From contig CAWAMM010000003.1 in the NCBI GenBank assembly GCA_963783145.1, positions 124,001 to 188,000 on the forward strand: 64,000 nucleotides of DNA, read 5' to 3'. Shown here in pieces: positions 60,415 to 64,000 of this stretch. A program made the position numbers and the translations under genes. Every line of letters starts with the position of its first letter. The stretch's first letter is position 1. The notes below the pieces were generated by a model. That model saw only the letters and a list, made by a program, of their open reading frames with translations, was not told the DNA's origin and searched no databases. The DNA is from DATGKG01 sp963783145. Lineage in GTDB: Bacteria; Desulfobacterota; Binatia; Binatales; Binataceae.

Positions 60415-61611
60415 TCAAGTGGTGTATTCGGCGTTAATCTTAACGTAATCGTAGCTCAAGTCGCAGGTCAGGATGGTCGCGGTCGCTTTCCCGAGTTTCA
60501 GATCGAGGCTCACCTTGAACTCGCGCCCCCGCATCTTTTCGGCCGCCGCCGGCAACGCATCGACGAGCAGGGCGCCGCGGGCGGCAACCTTCACGCCCGC
60601 GATCGCGAGCACGAGCCGATCGGATTCCACCATCGCGCCCGACGATCCCGCCGCCATCAGGATGCGGCCCACATTGGGATCGCATCCGAAAAAGGCCGTC
60701 TTGACCAGCGGTGAATTGGCGATTTGCCGCGCGCATCGTTCGGCGTCGGCGGGAGATTTCGCACCCTTCACCTCGACAGTCACCAGCTTGGTCGCGCCTT
60801 CGCCATCGTAGACGAGCTCGCGCGCGAGCTGCGCGGACACCGCTTCGACACCGGCGTTGAAAGCATCGAGGTCCTTACGCGAGGGTGCGCGATTCCCCGC
60901 CGCTCCGCTCGCCATCAGGATCACGGTGTCGTTGGTCGACATGTCGCCATCAACGGTGATCGCGTTAAAGCTATGGGGCAGAGCCGCTTTGAGAGCGGCC
61001 TTGAGCTGCGACGCGGAAACCGCGGCATCGGTCACGAGGTAGGCGAGCATGGTTGCCATTTTCGGCGAAATCATGCCGGAGCCTTTGGCCACGCCGGCGA
61101 TCGTGACGTTCGTACCAGCCATCCGAAGCGTTACCGATGCGATCTTCGGACGCGTGTCGGTGGTCATCACGGCACGCGCGAAGTCTTCCATGCCGTCGGG
61201 ACGGAGTTCCTTCGCCGCTGCGCGGACGCCGGCGCCGAATTTATCCAAATCGAAAAGATGTCCGATGACGCCCGTCGATGAAGGCGCGATCAGTTCGGCC
61301 TCGCAGCCGAGTTCCTTAGCGACGATTACGCACGAATCGCGCGCCAGCTTCAGCCCCGGCTTGCCGGTGAAGCTGTTGGCGCATCCGGAGTTCGCGACCA
61401 CGGCTTGCAGGCGTCCCGCGCGGATGCGATCCATCGTGACATAGACTGGCGCGGCCTTGACGTGGTTGGCGCTGAACACCGCTGTCGCCGCGGCGGGAGC
61501 ATCGGCGACGATGAGGCCCAGGTCCTTGGCCCCGACGGCCTTTTTCAAACCGGCACTGACGCCGGAAAAGCGAAAGCCTCGCACCACCGCGGGCTCAGCG
61601 TTTACGCGCAT
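60415..61611 (-). CDS. argJ: Bifunctional glutamate N-acetyltransferase / ornithine acetyltransferase
   Basis: A typical ArgJ of 398 residues. The precursor cleaves itself before Thr187 in the sequence KMATMLAYLVTDA, and that Thr is then the nucleophile; the KGSGMI motif sits just before. Other marks are NSGCANSFTG near the start and TVDGDMSTNDTV in the beta chain. It moves the acetyl group from N-acetylornithine to glutamate in the arginine pathway. It follows the TPR gene and precedes the Rieske gene, and the secA-argJ neighbourhood is a known arrangement in delta-proteobacteria-like genomes. Confidence 0.95.
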   Translation of the reverse strand: MRVNAEPAVVRGFRFSGVSAGLKKAVGAKDLGLIVADAPAAATAVFSANHVKAAPVYVTMDRIRAGRLQAVVANSGCANSFTGKPGLKLARDSCVIVAKELGCEAELIAPSSTGVIGHLFDLDKFGAGVRAAAKELRPDGMEDFARAVMTTDTRPKIASVTLRMAGTNVTIAGVAKGSGMISPKMATMLAYLVTDAAVSASQLKAALKAALPHSFNAITVDGDMSTNDTVILMASGAAGNRAPSRKDLDAFNAGVEAVSAQLARELVYDGEGATKLVTVEVKGAKSPADAERCARQIANSPLVKTAFFGCDPNVGRILMAAGSSGAMVESDRLVLAIAGVKVAARGALLVDALPAAAEKMRGREFKVSLDLKLGKATATILTCDLSYDYVKINAEYTT

Positions 61612-61703
61612 CTGATTCCTCCGTGCGCCGTACTATACGAGCGCGCCGCGACGGATCAAATGATTTCATGTTACGAAATTAGTCGCGGGCCTCAGCCTGT
61701 GTC

Positions 61704-62027
61704 TTATCGATTGATGCGGGCCTCGAGGCCGTCGAGGAACTTCCGCAGCGCACGGCCTTTCGCGACGGCTCGCGCTTGATGCAAACGCGATAGTGCTTTC
61801 CGTGGCTGATCGGTCTTGTAGAGACTGCTCGCGAGCCAAGCCAGAGCCTGCGCCCTCTGCTCATTCTGCAAGCCCGCGCGAAGAGCTTTTTGGTAATGCG
61901 GGATCGCAAGCACTTCGCGCGAGTTATTATCGTGAAAAAGCGCGAGTTGATAAAGCGCCACGGCTCTCTCTCGCGCCGTCGATGCGCGCTTAACAGCGGC
62001 CTCCAGGCCTATGAGAGATCGGCGCAA
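61704..62027 (-). CDS. Small TPR-like protein
   Basis: The 107 residues are all helical with two TPR-like pairs: AVALYQLALFHDNNSREVLAIPHYQKALRAG and AQALAWLASSLYKTDQPRKALSRLHQA. It may act as a partner-binding protein near the SecA operon. It starts 54 bases after the secA stop and 93 bases before argJ. Its family is not identified beyond the repeats. Confidence 0.65.
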   Translation of the reverse strand: MRRSLIGLEAAVKRASTARERAVALYQLALFHDNNSREVLAIPHYQKALRAGLQNEQRAQALAWLASSLYKTDQPRKALSRLHQARAVAKGRALRKFLDGLEARINR

Positions 62028-62080
62028 TCGAGATCCTTCGGAGGACGCTCAGGATGATTCGCGCAGCGTTGCTGCGCGAA

Positions 62081-64000
62081 TCACTTGCCGTGGCAACGTT
62101 TGTATTTCTTGCCCGAGCCGCATGGGCAGGGGTCGTTGCGGCCGACGCGCTCGGGTTCGCGCTTGGCCTGCGCCGCGGCCGATTGCTGCACTTCGGCGCC
62201 ATGGCTCATGGTGACGCGCGGTGGCCGCGCCACTTGTTGTTGCTGAACCTGCTGGACGTCTTGCGGCTTCTGGACCTGCACCGAAAAAACTTTCTCGACG
62301 ATGTCCTTCTGCATCACCGCCATCAGCGAGCCGAACATCGAGAAGCCTTCCTTCTGATATTCGACCAGCGGATTCTGCTGCGCATAGCCGCGCAGCCCGA
62401 TGCCTTCCTTCAGATGATCCATCGCGAGCAGATGGTCCTTCCACAGCGAGTCGAGCGTCTGCAACGACACAATCTTCTCGATCTGCCGCATCACCTCGGG
62501 CGAGAATTCCGTCTCGCGCGCATCGTACAGCGCCTTGATCGGCTCCAGCGCGAGGTCGATGAGATCGTCGGGCTGCCGGACATCCTCCTTGAGTGCAATG
62601 TCCTTCAGGTTGGGGCGAAAGCGGAACTGCTTGAAGAATGCATTCTCGATCTCGTCCCAGTCCCACTGCTCGGGATCCTTCTCGACGTCGCAATGCGCCT
62701 CAACGATCTCCTCGATCGCAGCCTCGCACATCTCGATGACGTCGTCCTTCAGCGGCTGCGGCGACAGCAACTCGCGGCGGCGATGGTAAACCACCTCGCG
62801 CTGCTTGTTCATCACGTCGTCGTATTCGAGCAGATGTTTGCGGATGTCGAAGTTGTGCGATTCGACTTTCTTCTGCGCGTTTTCGATCGCGCGCGAAATC
62901 CAGCGATGCTCGATCGGCACGCCGTCTTCCATCCCCATCTTGCCCATCAGGCCCTTGAGCCGATCCGCGCCGAAGATTCGCAGCAGGTCGTCTTCCAGTG
63001 AAATATAAAATCGCGAGGAACCCGGATCGCCCTGGCGCCCCGATCTTCCGCGCAGCTGATTGTCGATGCGCCGCGATTCGTGGCGCTCGGTGCCGAGGAT
63101 GTGCAAGCCGCCGGCCTTGAGCACCTGCTCGCGCTCTCCCGCGCATTGCGCCTTGTACTTTTCCAGCGCCGCCTGAAAGTTCGGATCCTTCGGATCGCGC
63201 GTGCCGGTCTCGGCTGCCGCCATGAACTCCGGATTGCCGCCGAGCACGATGTCGGTGCCGCGTCCCGCCATGTTGGTGGAAATCGTCACCGCGGCGAATC
63301 TGCCCGCCTGCGCGACGATTTCGGCCTCGCGCTCATGATTTTTCGCGTTCAGTACATGATGCTTGACGCCGGTCTTTTTGAGCTTCTCCGCGACCCGCTC
63401 GGATTTTTCGATCGAGACCGTGCCGACCAGCACCGGCTGCCCTTTCTCGCTGCATTCGACGATCTCGTCGATGACCGCGTCGAACTTTTCCGCCTCGGTC
63501 TTGAAGATCATGTCGTGATGATCGATGCGGATCATCGGCTTGTTGGTCGGCGCGACCATCACCGGAAGATTGTAGATCTCCTGGAACTCGACCGACTCGG
63601 TGTCCGCGGTGCCGGTCATGCCCGCGAGCTTCTTGTACATGCGGAAATAATTCTGGAAGGTGATGGTCGCCAGGGTCTGGTTCTCGGATTCTATCTTGAC
63701 CCCTTCTTTGGCCTCGACCGCCTGATGCAGTCCGTCACTCCAGCGCCGCCCCGGCATCAGACGCCCGGTGAACTCGTCGACGATGATGACCTCGCCCTCT
63801 TTAACGACGTAGTCGACATCGCGCCTGTAGAGCGTGTGCGCGCGCAATCCCTGGTTCACATGATGCAGCACCAGGATGTTGCGCGGATCGTAGAGGTTCT
63901 CCACTCCGAGTAGCTGCTCGGCTTTGGTCACGCCTTCCTCGGTCAGCGCGACGGTCTTGAGCTTCTCGTCGATGGTGTAGTGCTCTTCCTTGCGCAGCTT
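62081..64000 (-). CDS. secA: Preprotein translocase SecA, C-terminal part (5' end outside window)
   Basis: The frame is open to the window edge, so the gene is cut. The visible 640 residues cover the end of the first motor half, the pre-protein cross-linking region, the second DEAD-motor half (with GRGTDIVLGGNPEF, TNMAGRG and GRSGRQGDPGSSRFY), the helical scaffold and wing domains, and the C-terminal SEC-C zinc site CPCGSGKKYKRCHG, which binds SecB or ribosomes. It drives proteins through SecYEG with ATP. TPR and argJ genes follow. Standard SecA length is about 900. Confidence 0.96.
   Translation of the reverse strand, partial: KLRKEEHYTIDEKLKTVALTEEGVTKAEQLLGVENLYDPRNILVLHHVNQGLRAHTLYRRDVDYVVKEGEVIIVDEFTGRLMPGRRWSDGLHQAVEAKEGVKIESENQTLATITFQNYFRMYKKLAGMTGTADTESVEFQEIYNLPVMVAPTNKPMIRIDHHDMIFKTEAEKFDAVIDEIVECSEKGQPVLVGTVSIEKSERVAEKLKKTGVKHHVLNAKNHEREAEIVAQAGRFAAVTISTNMAGRGTDIVLGGNPEFMAAAETGTRDPKDPNFQAALEKYKAQCAGEREQVLKAGGLHILGTERHESRRIDNQLRGRSGRQGDPGSSRFYISLEDDLLRIFGADRLKGLMGKMGMEDGVPIEHRWISRAIENAQKKVESHNFDIRKHLLEYDDVMNKQREVVYHRRRELLSPQPLKDDVIEMCEAAIEEIVEAHCDVEKDPEQWDWDEIENAFFKQFRFRPNLKDIALKEDVRQPDDLIDLALEPIKALYDARETEFSPEVMRQIEKIVSLQTLDSLWKDHLLAMDHLKEGIGLRGYAQQNPLVEYQKEGFSMFGSLMAVMQKDIVEKVFSVQVQKPQDVQQVQQQQVARPPRVTMSHGAEVQQSAAAQAKREPERVGRNDPCPCGSGKKYKRCHGK

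Noticed and set aside
1..64000. CRISPR array or rRNA operon
   Set aside because: No regularly spaced repeat-spacer series and no rRNA sequence were seen on either strand.

Overview
The window is about 60% GC, densely coded on both strands, and comes from a Gram-negative bacterium. The evidence for that is lipoproteins with lipoboxes, ZapA/ZapB, a Kdo/WaaP-like kinase, MltG and SecA. The gene mix includes RNase Y instead of an RNase E-centred set, two F420-type luciferase-like oxidoreductases, a Baeyer-Villiger-type monooxygenase, phytanoyl-CoA dioxygenase, CocE-type hydrolase and the arrangement ftsY-zapB-zapA-(6S?)-fcl-rny. It fits a Desulfobacterota- or Binatota-like lineage. That placement is an inference from gene content, not a measured phylogeny.

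Layout: 1-663 is the end of a glycosyltransferase. 694-3421 is a small decayed integrative element. It lies between a tRNA-Glu gene (with tRNA-Gln beside it) and a second copy of the tRNA-Glu 3' end, and carries a lone transmembrane protein and an unknown protein. 3.5-9 kb holds a ferritin-like protein, a PhyH dioxygenase and a multicopper oxidase divergent around a Fur-box-like site, a MarR regulator and a GT39 enzyme. 9.6-14 kb is a housekeeping operon (ftsY, zapB, zapA, a probable 6S RNA slot, fcl, rny). 14-31.6 kb holds metabolic genes: arsM, a divergent PEP carboxylase, GST, a monooxygenase/SDR/hydrolase/VOC run, lipoproteins, a frameshifted GT2-methyltransferase fusion and a PBP5-type carboxypeptidase. 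31.6-39.6 kb holds a D-aminoacylase, a second ferritin-like protein, an APC permease, a frameshifted M48 protease and an ATP-dependent DNA ligase.

39.6-54.5 kb is one long minus-strand gene series: ruvX, mltG, a large membrane protein, a MoxR ATPase, a DUF58 protein, a BatA-like protein, a VWA protein and a Nudix hydrolase. It is interrupted between DUF58 and BatA by a 4.26-kb mobile element (44817-49080). This element is the most striking object in the window. It has inverted CTTTGCCTAAA ends, internal TGCCYATAAAATCGC repeats, a 10-bp target duplication lying inside a dispersed intergenic repeat, a transposase with an N-terminal SWIM zinc finger, a zinc-ribbon miniprotein, an excisionase-like HTH protein, three uncharacterised passenger genes and a tRNA-like gene with broken conserved positions.

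54.5-64 kb returns to cell-envelope and core genes: an M23 peptidase, GDPD, an F420-type oxidoreductase, a cupredoxin, a WaaP-like kinase, a VIT1-type transporter, a Rieske protein, argJ, a TPR protein and the C-terminal two thirds of secA, which runs off the window. Several dispersed intergenic repeats recur across the window. Two genes carry single-base frameshifts that may be real or assembly errors.
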